Source of the DNA: Microcoleus sp. CAWBG506
GTDB taxonomy: Bacteria; Cyanobacteriota; Cyanobacteriia; Cyanobacteriales; Microcoleaceae
Length of the DNA stretch: 47,886 bases
Direction: 5' to 3'
Assembly (NCBI GenBank): GCA_020883125.1
Contig: JAHREW010000048.1
Coordinates: forward strand, 1-47,886
Numbering within the stretch: position 1 is the stretch's first letter; each line of letters starts with the position of its first letter. Of the stretch, positions 1-9,761 are shown piece by piece. The translations under genes and the position numbers were made by a program. The notes beneath the pieces are model-generated. The model saw only the letters and a program-made list of their open reading frames with translations. It did not search any database and was not told where the DNA came from.

Positions 1-421
1 CCTACAGGTCATATCTATTCGATCGTGGGTTATTTGTGTGGTGGGGGCGGGTTGATCTAGATTGTTTGTCCGACTCAAATATTATCTGTAAAACCCGCCC
101 CTACAGGTCATATCTATTCGATCGTGGGTTATTTGTGTGGTGGGGGCGGGTTGATCTAGATTGTTTGTCCGACTCAAATATTATCTGTAAAACCCGCCCC
201 TACAGGTCATATCTATTCGATCGTGGGTTATTTGTGTGGTGGGGGCGGGTTGATCTAGATTGTTTGTCCGACTCAAATATTATCTGTAAAACCCGCCCCT
301 ACAGGTCATATCTATTCGATCGTGGGTTATTTGTGTGGTGGGGGCGGGTTGATCTAGATTGTTTGTCCGACTCAAATATTATCTGTAAAACCCGCCCCTA
401 CAGGTCATATCTATTCGATCG
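1..421. repeat. 99-bp tandem repeat, four full copies plus a partial
   Basis: The motif cctacaggtcatatc recurs at 1, 100, 199, 298 and 397, an exact 99-bp period, and the copies look identical. Each unit holds an inverted repeat (gggggcgggtt and aacccgcccc, about 55 bases apart), so each can fold into a hairpin. Because 99 is a multiple of three the array stays open in one frame and gives a false 33-residue repeat ORF. The left edge of the array is cut by the window. I see no gene in 1-473. Confidence 0.95.
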
Positions 422-440
422 TGCGACATCGATCTGTGCG

Positions 441-462
441 TTCTCTGCGCCCTCTGTGGTAA
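441..462. repeat. Dispersed CTCTGCGCCCTCTG motif, copy 1
   Basis: The sequence ttctctgcgccctctgtgg is followed by a run of A. The same motif recurs near 9762 and 34361, each time close to a gene 3' end, so it is a dispersed short repeat. Its function is unknown. Confidence 0.6.
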
Positions 463-473
463 AAAAAATCCGG

Positions 474-2006
474 TTATATAGACATAGAGATAACATACTG
501 TTTCAACACAGCATTCAAACTAAACAAAGTTATCTTTTCCTCTTCTACAACATCCAATAAAAACCGATTTCCAAGCGATCGCACTGCATTAAGTATTTCT
601 GACGGCGAAAACGCTATTTTGTTTAAACATTGAGACACAGCAACCGGTTCAGGTTGATTAGCCAGGTTAACCATCACCGCCAACTCTGCCGCAGTCAAAC
701 GCCCAAAAGGTTGAGATAATTGAAATTGCAACCCTTCATCTAAAATCGGCATTTCGCACTGCAAAAACTCCGAAACTCTTCCCCCAAATAACTCTCGAAT
801 CAGCGTTGCAGTCAACTCCAACCACAGGGGATTTCCTTGATAAATATCAATCAAAGTTGACCATGTTTCCTCATCGGCTAACTTTTGCGATTTCAAAATC
901 TCTTTAGCAGCTTCTCCCAAACTTCCCAATTCAAAACATCGCACGGGACGATCCTCTTTTGATAATCTGGCAATTTCTCTAGGTTTTTCCCAACTATTCA
1001 ATATCAAACAACTTTGATGACAAACTTCGGCAATTAGTTTAAAAAATAACTGATAATCTTCATATCCAGTTTGATATTGTCCTGCGAGTTGTCGGCTACT
1101 AAAAAGCATTTGCACGTCATCGAGGACTATCAGACACCGATAGTTGCCCAGGTAATCGAGGAGTTGGGAAATTTTGGTGTCTATGTTTTGGGGAGTTTCT
1201 GTTGGTTGGGGAAAGATTTGCAGCAGGTTGGTGAGGGTTGCTTCTAGGGTTGGGGAAAAGCGGAGGCTGCGATAGATGATGTAATCGAATTGGGTTTTGA
1301 TTTGGTTGATGAGGCCGAGGGAGAGGGTTGTTTTGCCGATGCCGCTGATTCCGAGGAGTGCGATGAGGCGAGTGCGTTGCTGTGTGATCCAGTTTTCGAG
1401 GGTGGAGAGTTCGGAAGGACGCGCGGCGAAGCTATCCCGTAGGGAATCGAAAAACCTGAATATTTCGGGTGCGTCGCCTAAGTCAATGTGGGGTTGAGTT
1501 GGGTTTTTTTGGGGGTTTTGGGGAGGTGTTGGATTTCTCGCTTTTTCTTGACAAATATTGACGTTGTTAACTGTTACATTATCTCTACCGATAGCTGGTG
1601 AAAAATTGCAGAATTTACCCTTCTTTAATATTGCTCGAAATTTTTTTTTAGTAATCTCTTCTCCGAATCCCTCTGAGAGTATTTGCTATAATTCCGAACC
1701 GATATCCCTGGTATGACCTTCACTGGAATGAGTCTCTTCAGCAATTTGTGGGTATGTCCGACCTTGGAATGTTCCTCCAAGGATAGCTTTTTGCAGATAG
1801 TCTATATGTTCTCCCGTCTTGGCGAAGATTAGTTCGTCTGCGAGTTTCAAGACTTTTGCGATTTCCATAGGTCTGTCGTGTGCTGCGATTTGTCGTATTA
1901 TATCCGATTTTTCCGACATTTTCGACAAGATTCCGACGTTTCCGACATGATTCCGACATTGGCGATCGGGCTGTCTGGGAAAAGTGCCGACATTTCCGAC
2001 ATACAA
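474..2006 (-). pseudogene. NB-ARC/AAA-type ATPase with N-terminal vMAP-like HTH domain, interrupted by one in-frame TAG
   Basis: Reading from 2006, residues about 40-106 match the N-terminal helix-turn-helix domain common in cyanobacterial NB-ARC proteins (LADELIFAKTGEHIDYLQ, then HSSEGHTRDIGSEL). A TAG at 1688-1686 follows, where relatives normally have Trp (the ELW motif). The same frame then stays open, with no other stop, to 474. It carries Walker A GISGIGKTT near residue 219, Walker B CLIVLDDV near 290, and a winged-helix-like C-terminus ending in LKQYV. Total is 511 codons, a normal length for these signalling ATPases. The start could instead be ATG 1919 or ATG 1868, the latter beginning at MEIAKVLKLADEL. 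One point mutation is the only visible lesion, so it could be a young pseudogene, a readthrough gene, or a sequencing error. Confidence 0.75.
1911..2002. repeat. Clustered TTCCGACAT (ATGTCGGAA) direct repeats
   Basis: TTCCGAC(AT) occurs at 1911, 1931, 1940, 1951 and 1994, with variants at 1921 (ttcgaca) and 1985 (tgccgacat). Spacings include 9, 11 and 20 bases. The cluster covers the start region of the NB-ARC gene on the minus strand. It could be an operator array or simply a local tandem duplication. If translated, it would give a repetitive N-terminus (VGNVG). Confidence 0.75.
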
Positions 2007-2076
2007 GAGTTAGCTTTTGCGAGATAATATATACAAATACTTAATAATTCTTCATTATTCCTCTAATCGGTCAAGT

Positions 2077-2740
2077 ATGAATACTTATACAGTCATCATG
2101 CTAGGGCCACGCGGCTCAGGCAAAACAGTATACTTATAGAGTTACATCAGTAGCCTTTACCCCCGATAGTAAAACAGTGATTATTGGAAGTGCTGATGGT
2201 AGGATTAAGTTGTTAGATGCCCGATCGCAAGGGCTAAAAATTGGCACGCTGTCAAGCCATGCTGGGGAGGTAAAATGTCTGGCTGTTGATTTGAATAATT
2301 GGCTTCTTGCTAGTGGGAACAGCAAGGGAGAAGTTAGGCTCTGGGATTTAGGAACTCACAAACAAATTAAACTTATTCAAGAACATTCGCTGCCTGTTAA
2401 TTCATTAGTTTTTAGTCCAGATGGTCAAACGCTTATTAGTGGAAGTGATGACCACACAATCAAGTTTTGGAATGTAAAAACAGGCGAGAAATCTAATGTT
2501 TTGGAATTCGATTATGCAATTACATCAGTAGTTTTTAGCTCGGATGGGAATTTGTTTGCAACTGGAGACTACGGCGGTAATATCCAAATTTGGGATTTCC
2601 AAAGTAAGAAGGATATTTTTAAGGAGCGCGTACATTCCGCACCAGTTACTTCAGTAGTTTTCAGTCCCGACGGGCGTAGTCTGATTAGTGGCAGTAAGGA
2701 TAGTACAATTGCAGTGCTCACTATGATTATAGCAACTTAA
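2077..2740 (+). pseudogene. Remnant: P-loop NTPase N-terminus joined out of frame to WD40 repeats
   Basis: ATG 2077 opens a 20-residue frame (VIMLGPRGSGKTVYL with a Walker A motif) that stops at TAG 2137-2139. Immediately after, from 2141 in another frame, WD40 sequence begins without its own ATG (VTSVAFTPDSKTVIIGSADG). It runs through about four WD repeats (SGNSKGEVRLWD, SGSDDHTIKFWN, TGDYGGNIQIWD). The last repeat breaks after SGSKDSTI, where KLWD is expected, and ends at 2740. The picture is a gene that lost its middle and its 3' end. A GTG at 2177 could start a short WD40 protein, but a truncated propeller is unlikely to fold. I infer decay. Confidence 0.6.
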
Positions 2741-2825
2741 GAGTTAGGGAAGTGCGATCGCCCTTTTCTTCCCAAAGTACCTGAAGCACAGCGGGTGCAT
2801 CTGTGTTTTGCAAATATATTCGTAG

Positions 2826-2892
2826 GGGCGAAGCATGACCGCTGTAAATCTCTGTCTATCGCTAATAAATTGTCTGCGGTCATGCTTCGCCC
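2826..2892. repeat. 17-bp perfect inverted repeat (hairpin / MITE-like)
   Basis: GGGCGAAGCATGACCGC at 2826-2842 pairs perfectly with its complement at 2876-2892 around a 33-base loop. It sits between the WD40 remnant and the 2H-phosphoesterase gene, both of which point towards it, so it may end transcripts from both sides. The form suggests a non-autonomous palindromic element. Confidence 0.8.
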
Positions 2893-2947
2893 TCACAAAA
2901 TCGGGATACTCCCAGCACAGCTATCCTAAAGCGCGATCGACCTAAAT

Positions 2948-3505
2948 CTAACTCCCAGCAAATAAAAACTCAGTAGCAACATTCCACTGACTACCATCAT
3001 GAACTAATAAAATCAACTCCGAAGCGGTAAACTCAAAATAGATCGATCGCTCTTTGAATTCCAACCAAGCAGCATCAAAATTTGGCTTAGTTAAATCGCT
3101 AAACGCCACAGTCATATGCGGTACAAAAGAGCGAGTCTGAGAAACCGAATTGACAATTCCCAAATTTTCCCCAACATAACTCATCAAATCTGTTTGAAGT
3201 TCCAGCAATGCCGGCGATTTGACAACATCAACATAAATGACGCGGGGCGCAAAAGCAGCAAAACCCGACATAGTAATCGGAATTGGTAAGCGCTTAGCAG
3301 CAAACCCCTTCAAACATTCCTCCAATTTGGGAACATCCGCCATAGCCCATTCAAATGGAATTTGCAGCGTGATGTGCGGTGGCGACTGCAAAGCGCGGCG
3401 GCTGTTGTAATGTTCGGTAAAATACTCTTTAATCTGAGTAATCTGCTGTTGAATCTCCAGAGGTGGCACCAAAGCAATGAAAAATCGCTGTTTTAATGGA
3501 TTCAT
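2948..3505 (-). CDS. 2'-5' RNA ligase-like 2H phosphoesterase
   Basis: This is a 185-residue protein of the LigT/2H phosphoesterase family. Both signature motifs are present: PPHITLQ (H44, T46) and VPHMTVAF (H130, T132). Family members hydrolyse or form 2'-5' or cyclic phosphodiester bonds in RNA or small nucleotides; the substrate here is not known. I chose ATG 3505 (MNPLKQRFFIALVPP) because the FFIAL strand of these proteins lies near the N-terminus; an upstream start at 3556 would add 17 unlikely residues. It is the only intact gene in the decaying left region. The REP transposase remnant lies just upstream and a hairpin lies past its 3' end. Confidence 0.85.
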   Translation of the reverse strand: MNPLKQRFFIALVPPLEIQQQITQIKEYFTEHYNSRRALQSPPHITLQIPFEWAMADVPKLEECLKGFAAKRLPIPITMSGFAAFAPRVIYVDVVKSPALLELQTDLMSYVGENLGIVNSVSQTRSFVPHMTVAFSDLTKPNFDAAWLEFKERSIYFEFTASELILLVHDGSQWNVATEFLFAGS

Positions 3506-3568
3506 AGGATAGTATCGCAGTCTAGAAAGGATGCTGGAACATGGAACATAGAGCATTGATCGACTGTT

Positions 3569-4123
3569 CTAACCGATCGTACACTTGCCATTGCCAGCGC
3601 TACTTTGGCGATCGAGGTTGTGATATTGCTCAATATATGGTTTAGTTTGACTCACTAGCAAATATTCACAAAAACTACCAAGAGAACAATTTTTATCTCT
3701 TAGTCTGCGGAGGCAGACTTTATTTTTGTAGACGCGGTTGAAACCGCCGGGTGGATTTAAGTGAATATAGCGAGTAAGATGTAATAAATACTCTTCTCGA
3801 TCTACATTAATCGCCTCAAACCGTCCCTGAAACAGCGAACCTACCCTTTGATAGCGTTTATTGATAGCCTTGGCATAAGATAGAGTAAATGCTTGCATCA
3901 ACTTGGAAAAACGATCGGTTTTCAAATAAACTAATAAATGATAGTGGTTAGGCATTAAATAATACGCAATAATATCGACACCATTTGTAATCAGGTGGTT
4001 TCTTAATTGGCGTCAAAAATAAATATAGTTTTCTAGCTCAAAAAAGATACGCTGACGGTTATTACCTCGGTTATAAACATGATAGTAATTACCCGCTTGT
4101 AATATAACTTGGCGACGTGGCAT
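3569..4123 (-). pseudogene. REP-associated (Y1/IS200-like) transposase with one in-frame TGA
   Basis: Starting at ATG 4123 (MPRRQVILQAGNYYHVYNRG) the frame is typical of TnpA_REP/RAYT proteins. It has the HUH motif PNHYHLLV, a Tyr-bearing helix SYAKAINKRY, and the FQGRFEA and RYIHLNP motifs. A TGA at 4015-4013 follows NYIYF after 36 codons; the frame then continues without a break to 3569 (185 codons in all). A restart at ATG 3955 would lack the first beta strand of the fold. Family members nick and rejoin single-stranded palindromic repeats. Palindromes lie on both sides (4165-4229 and 2826-2892), but their sequences differ, so no substrate is proven. Probably inactive. Confidence 0.8.
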
Positions 4124-4164
4124 ATGGCATATCGGTGGGTAGGTGAGGGAACTGGTGGGGGGTG

Positions 4165-4229
4165 AGAAACCGGGTTTCTTTCCTAAATCTTGGTGGGGAT
4201 GCCAAGATTGTCGCAGAAACCCGGTTTCT
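4165..4229. repeat. Long nested palindrome at the glutamate synthase 3' end
   Basis: AGAAACCGGGTTTCT at 4165 pairs with AGAAACCCGGTTTCT ending at 4229. Inside, AATCTTGG pairs with CCAAGATT. Each outer arm is also nearly self-complementary, so cruciform and hairpin forms are both possible. It begins five bases after the stop codon of the glutamate synthase gene and may act as its terminator. This GAAACCGGGTTTC element is typical of dispersed cyanobacterial repeats. Confidence 0.85.
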
Positions 4230-4233
4230 TGGA

Positions 4234-7200
4234 CTAGCTGCCCCCAATCCGGGCCACATCGCGAGCGTTTTCTTCAAAAGCCGCCGTCAGCGCATCATCA
4301 CCGCTTAAACCCGCAGCGATCGCCCTTTCAATGGCCTCCAACACCCGTTTGTAATCCCGCGGCATCACCTTCACAAACATCGGCACCATCTCATCCCATG
4401 CAGCTAAAACCTTTGATGCTTTTGCACTTCCAGTCAAATCAACATGAGTTTGAAGCATCTGCCGCAAGTCGTTAATTTCCTCAGCATCCTCCAGTTTTTC
4501 CAAGTCCACCATTGACATATTGCAGCGAGTAGCAAAATCCCCCGCTTCATCCAAAATGTAAGCCACACCGCCACTCATTCCCGCTGCAAAATTGCGCCCG
4601 GTTTCACCCAAAACTACAACCTTGCCACCAGTCATGTACTCGCAACCGTGATCGCCCACACCTTCAACTACGGCGTTTACTCCAGAATTGCGGACTCCGA
4701 AACGTTCGCCTGCCATCCCCCGGATGAAAACGTCACCAGCGGTGGCTCCGTAAAGCACTACGTTGCCGACAATCACGTTTTCTTCTGCGACAAAGGTAGA
4801 AGCCGGCGACGGATACAAGATGATTTTGCCGCCGCTGAGGCCTTTGCCGAGATAGTCGTTGGCCTCGCCTTCGAGTTCCAGGGTGACTCCCTTGGGCACG
4901 AATGCGCCAAAGCTTTGTCCGGCGCTACCTTGGAAGTGCAGGTGTACTGTGTCATCGGGTAAGCCTTCCCAGTGGCGTTTGGTGATTTCGTTGCCGAGAA
5001 TTGTGCCGACAACGCGGTTGATGTTGGTAATTGGGAGAGTGGCTTTGACTGGTGTGCCGTTTTCGATCGCACCTTTGCACAAATCCAACAACACAGTCAT
5101 GTCGATCGACTTGTCCAAGTCGTGATCCTGCGCCATCTGACAATAGCGTCCAACATCCGCCCCAACCTCCGGCTGATAAAGGATGTTCGAGAAATCCAAA
5201 CCCTTAGCCTTCCAGTGTTCCACCGCTTGTTGCGCTTCCAAAACATCGGTGCGCCCCACCATTTCATTCAGGGTGCGGAAGCCCAACTGCGCCATGATTT
5301 CCCGGACTTCTTGCGCGATGAAGGTCATAAAGTTTACCGTGTGTTGCGGATCTCCGGTAAAGTTTTTCCGCAGCAGGGGGTCTTGCGTCGCAACACCGAC
5401 GGGGCAAGTGTTCTGATGGCAAACGCGCATCATAATACAGCCCAAAGTCACCAACGGTGCGGTAGCAAAACCGAATTCCTCGGCACCAAGCAATGCAGCA
5501 ATTGCTACATCCCGGCCGGTTTTGAGTTGTCCGTCGGTTTCCACAGCAATTCGGCTGCGGAGATTGTTGAGTACCAGGGTTTGGTGAGTTTCCGCCAATC
5601 CCAACTCCCAAGGTAAACCGGCGTGTTTGATCGATGTTTGTGGCGACGCACCCGTACCGCCGTCGTAGCCGGAGATGAGCACCACATCGGCGTGGGCTTT
5701 CGCAACCCCAGCAGCGATCGTCCCTACTCCCACTTCCGACACGAGTTTGACGCTAATCCGCGCTTCCCGGTTGGCATTTTTCAAGTCGTGAATCAATTCA
5801 GCCAAATCTTCGATCGAATAAATGTCGTGGTGAGGCGGAGGCGAAATCAAACCCACACCAGGAGTTGAGTGCCGGACCTTGGCAATCCACGGGTATACTT
5901 TTTTACCTGGTAACTGTCCGCCTTCTCCGGGTTTTGCCCCTTGCGCCATCTTGATTTGGACTTCCCGCGCTTGAGACAAATACAAGCTGGTAACGCCAAA
6001 ACGCCCGGAAGCAACTTGTTTGATCGCACTGTTTTTTGAGTCACCGCGATCGTTTGTCCAAGTATAGCGATCGGAATCTTCGCCGCCTTCACCGGTGTTC
6101 GATTTGCCACCAATGCGATTCATGGCGATCGCAAGTGATTCGTGGGCTTCTTGGGAAATCGAACCATAACTCATCGCCCCAGTTTTGAAGCGTTTGAGAA
6201 TAGACTCGATCGATTCAACTTCTTCAATCGGTACAGATTCCCGTTGTTTGAATTCCAACAAACCGCGCAAAGTAAAATGCTGTTGATTTTGCTCGTTTAC
6301 CAGGCTTGAATACTGTTTGAACAGCGGGTAACTTCCCTCGCGAACTGATTTTTGCAGGGCGTGAATTGTCTGCGGACTAAATAAGTGTGCTTCACCTTCT
6401 TTTCGCCACTGATATTCACCGCCAACATCGAGAGTATGTCCGCTGCTGGGGCGTTCTGGGAAAGCGTGGGTATGCCGCAAAATCGCTTCTTGGGCGATAA
6501 CTTCCAAGTCTACTCCGGCAATTCGCGATGCTGTCCAAGTAAAGTATTTATCGACTACGGATTTGTTCAATCCGATCGCCTCAAAAATCTGGGCACCGCG
6601 GTAACTTTGAATGGTGGAAATCCCAATTTTAGACGCAACTTTGGTCACGCCTTTCGTGGCGGCTTTTACGTAGTTTTTGCAAGCTGTTTTGGTATCAACA
6701 TTTACTAGCAAACCTTCGCGGATTGAATCGGCGATCGTCTCGAAGGCCAAATACGGATTGATCGCACCGCAACCATAGCCGATTAAAGTCGCAAAGTGAT
6801 GCACTTCCCTCGGTTCGCCGGATTCGATCACCAGTCCCGCCCGCGTGCGCGTTCCTTGGCGGATCAGGTGGTGGTGCAGGCCTGCAACTGCTAGCAGTGC
6901 CGGAATTGGAGCGTTTTCGGCATCAATTCCCCGATCGCTCAAAATCAGGATGTTCACCCCAGAAGCGATCGCGCTATCTGCGGCTGCAAACAGATCTTCT
7001 AACGCCTGTTCGAGACCTTTTACCCCTGTTTTGGGGTCAAACAAAATTGGCATTGTAATAGAGCGGAAATTGCCCGTTGTTACGTGTTTGAGTTTAGCCA
7101 ATTCTTCATTGCTGAGAATTGGTGTTTTCAACTCAATCAAGTGACAGCTTTCTGGTTCCGGTTTCAGCAAATTGCGTTCCGATCCGATCGTTGTTTCGGC

Positions 7201-8829
7201 AGAAGTCACAATCTCTTCTCTGATCGAATCAATCGGCGGATTCGTAACTTGAGCAAACAACTGTTGGAAGTATTCATAAAGTAGCTTTGACCGATTGGAA
7301 AGCACTGCCAGCGGGGTATCTGCACCCATCGCACCGACTGCTTCCACCCCGTCCCGTGCCATCGGCGCTAACAGCAACCGCAGTTCTTCAAAGGTGTAAC
7401 CAAAGGCCATTTGGCGTTGCAGTAGGGGCGGTGCCCCCGTGCCCGCCCCCGTGTCTAATACTGGCGCATCTTTCAGCTTAGCGATTTCGACCATGTGCTG
7501 GTCAATCCACTCGCGGTACGGGTGTGCTGTCGAGATTTGAGTCTTAATTTCTTCATCAGAAACGATGCGGCCTTCCTCCGTATTTACTAAAAACATCCGG
7601 CCTGGTTGTAGGCGGCCTTTTGATGCAATTCGTTCCGGTGCGATCGGCAAAACTCCAGCTTCCGATGCCATGATTACTATGTCATCTTTGGTGATGTAAT
7701 AACGGGAAGGACGTAAACCGTTGCGATCGAGCACCGCCCCGATCGATGTACCATCCGTAAAGGCGATGGAAGCAGGCCCGTCCCAAGGTTCCATCAAGCA
7801 GGAATGGTATTCGTAGAAAGCTTTTTTCTCGTCACTCATGGACTCGTGGGCTGTCCAAGGTTCCGGAATCATCATCATGACGGCGTGCGGCAAAGAACGA
7901 CCGGCTAAAGTCAGCAATTCTAAAGCATTATCAAAGATAGTGGAGTCGCTACCTTCGATGTTGATTAAATTCGGGATTTTCTTTAAGTCATCGCCGAATA
8001 GTTCTGACTCGAACATCGATTGCCGCGCGTGCATCCAGTTGATGTTGCCACGCATGGTGTTGATTTCGCCGTTGTGGGCGATGTAGCGGTAAGGGTGCGA
8101 TCGCTCCCAACTCGGAAAAGTATTGGTGCTGAAGCGCGAGTGAACCAGGGCTAGAGCGCTTTCCATGTCGGGGTCGTGCAGTTCGGGATAATAATCTCCC
8201 ACTTGCACCGGCATCAGCATTCCCTTGTAGACGATCGTCCGACATGACAGTGTGGAATTATACCAGTATGGATCTTTGTCTGTCCTGCGGATCGCATTGT
8301 GGGCGCGTTTGCGGATCACATAGAGTTTGCGCTCAAAAGCCGCTTCATCCATACCTGCGGCGCGGCTGACGAACACTTGCTGCATAAATGGTTCGCTGGC
8401 TTTGGCGGTATCGCCCAGGGATGAGTTATCTGTCGGGACATCGCGCCAACCGAGCACGGGACATCCTTCTTCGGCGGCGATTTCAGCAAAGATGCGTTTG
8501 CCGTTTTCCCGTTGGGTCTGGTTTCGCGATGAGTAAATTGCACCAACTCCGTACTCGCCCGCTGCGGGAAGTTCGATATTTTGGGCTGCGGCTGCTTTTG
8601 AAAGAAACTTGTGGGGCACTTGCATCAAAATCCCCGCGCCGTCTCCGGTGTTGGGTTCGCAGCCACAAGCGCCCCGATGGTCGAGATTCAGCAGGATTGT
8701 CAGTGCCTGTTCGACTATTTCGTGGGATTTGTTACCCTTGACGTGTACGATGAACCCGACTCCGCAAGCGTCGTGCTCGAACTGCGGATCGTACAGGCCT
8801 TGCTTTTCTGGCACTCCGTGGTTGTTCAT
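4234..8829 (-). CDS. gltB: Glutamate synthase large subunit, probably ferredoxin-dependent (Fd-GOGAT)
   Basis: This 1531-residue enzyme makes glutamate from glutamine and 2-oxoglutarate, completing the GS-GOGAT cycle. An N-terminal class II amidotransferase domain follows a short propeptide; the nucleophile is Cys22 (HDACGVGF). A central linker domain and an FMN-binding barrel follow ([25 protein letters not shown]). The 3Fe-4S cysteines lie in [14 protein letters not shown], and the C-terminus is a GXGXG beta-helix. The length and the absence of a gltD small-subunit gene nearby favour the ferredoxin-dependent form (also named glsF or gltS). A short Gly/Pro-rich segment (GAGTGAPP) near residue 465 is encoded by a GC-rich repeat. 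Start ATG 8829 places Cys22 correctly. It is probably transcribed alone and ends at a palindrome. Confidence 0.95.
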   Translation of the reverse strand: MNNHGVPEKQGLYDPQFEHDACGVGFIVHVKGNKSHEIVEQALTILLNLDHRGACGCEPNTGDGAGILMQVPHKFLSKAAAAQNIELPAAGEYGVGAIYSSRNQTQRENGKRIFAEIAAEEGCPVLGWRDVPTDNSSLGDTAKASEPFMQQVFVSRAAGMDEAAFERKLYVIRKRAHNAIRRTDKDPYWYNSTLSCRTIVYKGMLMPVQVGDYYPELHDPDMESALALVHSRFSTNTFPSWERSHPYRYIAHNGEINTMRGNINWMHARQSMFESELFGDDLKKIPNLINIEGSDSTIFDNALELLTLAGRSLPHAVMMMIPEPWTAHESMSDEKKAFYEYHSCLMEPWDGPASIAFTDGTSIGAVLDRNGLRPSRYYITKDDIVIMASEAGVLPIAPERIASKGRLQPGRMFLVNTEEGRIVSDEEIKTQISTAHPYREWIDQHMVEIAKLKDAPVLDTGAGTGAPPLLQRQMAFGYTFEELRLLLAPMARDGVEAVGAMGADTPLAVLSNRSKLLYEYFQQLFAQVTNPPIDSIREEIVTSAETTIGSERNLLKPEPESCHLIELKTPILSNEELAKLKHVTTGNFRSITMPILFDPKTGVKGLEQALEDLFAAADSAIASGVNILILSDRGIDAENAPIPALLAVAGLHHHLIRQGTRTRAGLVIESGEPREVHHFATLIGYGCGAINPYLAFETIADSIREGLLVNVDTKTACKNYVKAATKGVTKVASKIGISTIQSYRGAQIFEAIGLNKSVVDKYFTWTASRIAGVDLEVIAQEAILRHTHAFPERPSSGHTLDVGGEYQWRKEGEAHLFSPQTIHALQKSVREGSYPLFKQYSSLVNEQNQQHFTLRGLLEFKQRESVPIEEVESIESILKRFKTGAMSYGSISQEAHESLAIAMNRIGGKSNTGEGGEDSDRYTWTNDRGDSKNSAIKQVASGRFGVTSLYLSQAREVQIKMAQGAKPGEGGQLPGKKVYPWIAKVRHSTPGVGLISPPPHHDIYSIEDLAELIHDLKNANREARISVKLVSEVGVGTIAAGVAKAHADVVLISGYDGGTGASPQTSIKHAGLPWELGLAETHQTLVLNNLRSRIAVETDGQLKTGRDVAIAALLGAEEFGFATAPLVTLGCIMMRVCHQNTCPVGVATQDPLLRKNFTGDPQHTVNFMTFIAQEVREIMAQLGFRTLNEMVGRTDVLEAQQAVEHWKAKGLDFSNILYQPEVGADVGRYCQMAQDHDLDKSIDMTVLLDLCKGAIENGTPVKATLPITNINRVVGTILGNEITKRHWEGLPDDTVHLHFQGSAGQSFGAFVPKGVTLELEGEANDYLGKGLSGGKIILYPSPASTFVAEENVIVGNVVLYGATAGDVFIRGMAGERFGVRNSGVNAVVEGVGDHGCEYMTGGKVVVLGETGRNFAAGMSGGVAYILDEAGDFATRCNMSMVDLEKLEDAEEINDLRQMLQTHVDLTGSAKASKVLAAWDEMVPMFVKVMPRDYKRVLEAIERAIAAGLSGDDALTAAFEENARDVARIGGS

Positions 8830-9030
8830 TTTGATGTGTCTCTCAAAGTGGTGAAAATATGTCGATCTAGAGTAGAGCGTGGGATGGCGATCGATCTAGT
8901 ATGATGTATTATATATAGATTTACTGCATTGGGTAGATGCAGGAAAAAATCAAAGCTGGTGCGATCGATCGACCGTGAAAAATAGTTACAACGGATGAGT
9001 TAACTATGGAACCCGAAGGTCTAAATATTT
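8830..9030. promoter_or_regulatory. Divergent upstream region of gltB and the toxin-antitoxin pair
   Basis: On the minus strand TATAAT (complement of 8908-8913) could be the gltB -10 box, about 80 bases ahead of the ATG. I see no convincing -35 and no clean GTA-N8-TAC NtcA site, although nitrogen control would be expected for this gene. No further gene is seen here. Confidence 0.35.
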
Positions 9031-9249
9031 ATGCTTAAAAAATCTTTAATTATTACTGTATCTCCTGAGATCATGGGTGGCACTCCAGTCTTTGCTTGTA
9101 CTAGAGTTCCGGTACAAACACTTCTAGACTATCTAAAAGGAGGAGAATCAATTGATGATTTTTTAGATGGATTTCCAACTGTGACTAAAGAGCAAGTTAT
9201 GGCATTGCTGGAAGAAGCAGAAAAACAGCTTGTTGGTATGGTGGCATAA
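9031..9249 (+). CDS. DUF433 family antitoxin (VapB-like)
   Basis: This 72-residue protein has the DUF433 pattern: ITVSPEIMGGTPVFACTRVPVQTLLDYL, then a GGESIDDFLDGFPTVT helix-turn-helix-like segment. DUF433 proteins are commonly antitoxins that bind DNA and neutralise a PIN-like partner encoded next to them. The next gene starts only three bases past this stop, which is the usual antitoxin-first order. The upstream region has no strong Shine-Dalgarno. Function is inferred from family and pairing. Confidence 0.85.
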   Translation: MLKKSLIITVSPEIMGGTPVFACTRVPVQTLLDYLKGGESIDDFLDGFPTVTKEQVMALLEEAEKQLVGMVA

Positions 9250-9252
9250 CGC

Positions 9253-9573
9253 ATGAAGCTTCTTTTGGATGAGTGTATAGATCGCAAATTTACCAGAGAA
9301 TTTGTTGATTATGAGATAAAAACGGTTCCACAAATGGGATGGGCGGGTGTAAAAAATGGTCAACTTCTTGCCCTTGCAGAAGCAGAGTTTGATGTTTTCA
9401 TTACAGTCGATCGCAACTTGTCATTTCAACAGAATTTACCACAGTTCAACATTGCGGTAATTGTTCTGCAAGCACCCTCCAATCGCTTGGCAGATTTGAA
9501 GCCTTTAGCTCCCAAAGTTTTAGCGATTTTAGCAATGGCAACTACTGAACAAGTTACGATTGTCAGTGCATAG
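9253..9573 (+). CDS. DUF5615 PIN-like toxin
   Basis: This 106-residue protein resembles the DUF5615/Mut7-C PIN-like nucleases. It has the N-terminal acidic motif LLLDECID, a middle GWAGVKNGQLLALAEAEFDVFITVDRNL, and a C-terminal helix with LAPKVLAILA. The acidic residues of LLDE and TVDRN are expected to bind metal for RNA cleavage. It is tightly coupled to the DUF433 gene upstream, so the two form a likely type II toxin-antitoxin operon. All key acidic residues appear intact, so the toxin may be active. Confidence 0.85.
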   Translation: MKLLLDECIDRKFTREFVDYEIKTVPQMGWAGVKNGQLLALAEAEFDVFITVDRNLSFQQNLPQFNIAVIVLQAPSNRLADLKPLAPKVLAILAMATTEQVTIVSA

Positions 9574-9761
9574 CTTTACGACATACGCTCTATGCAATTT
9601 TTCCCAACAACTGAATCCCTGATCGCCAATCAATCCTATAATAATTTTATAGCGTTGTGCGTGCTGCGTCCATTGATGCGATCGCCTAAACCCAACAAAA
9701 TGATTCCGGGATTCATCTCAAATCCGCTGGTATCGCAATTATTCATCTCTCTCCTCTCTTC

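Noticed and set aside
1-421. CRISPR array
   Set aside because: The whole 99-bp unit is repeated, with no unique spacers, and no cas genes are present.
36-560. 174-residue frame with a four-fold 33-residue repeat
   Set aside because: It is a by-product of the 99-bp tandem array, whose period is a multiple of three. It has no ribosome site and no protein-like composition.
4972-5616. 214-residue plus-strand frame inside the glutamate synthase gene
   Set aside because: It lies wholly antisense to conserved FMN and Fe-S domains and has no family signature.
8830-9030. NtcA-binding site upstream of the glutamate synthase gene
   Set aside because: I looked for GTA-N8-TAC on both strands and found no convincing match at promoter distance.
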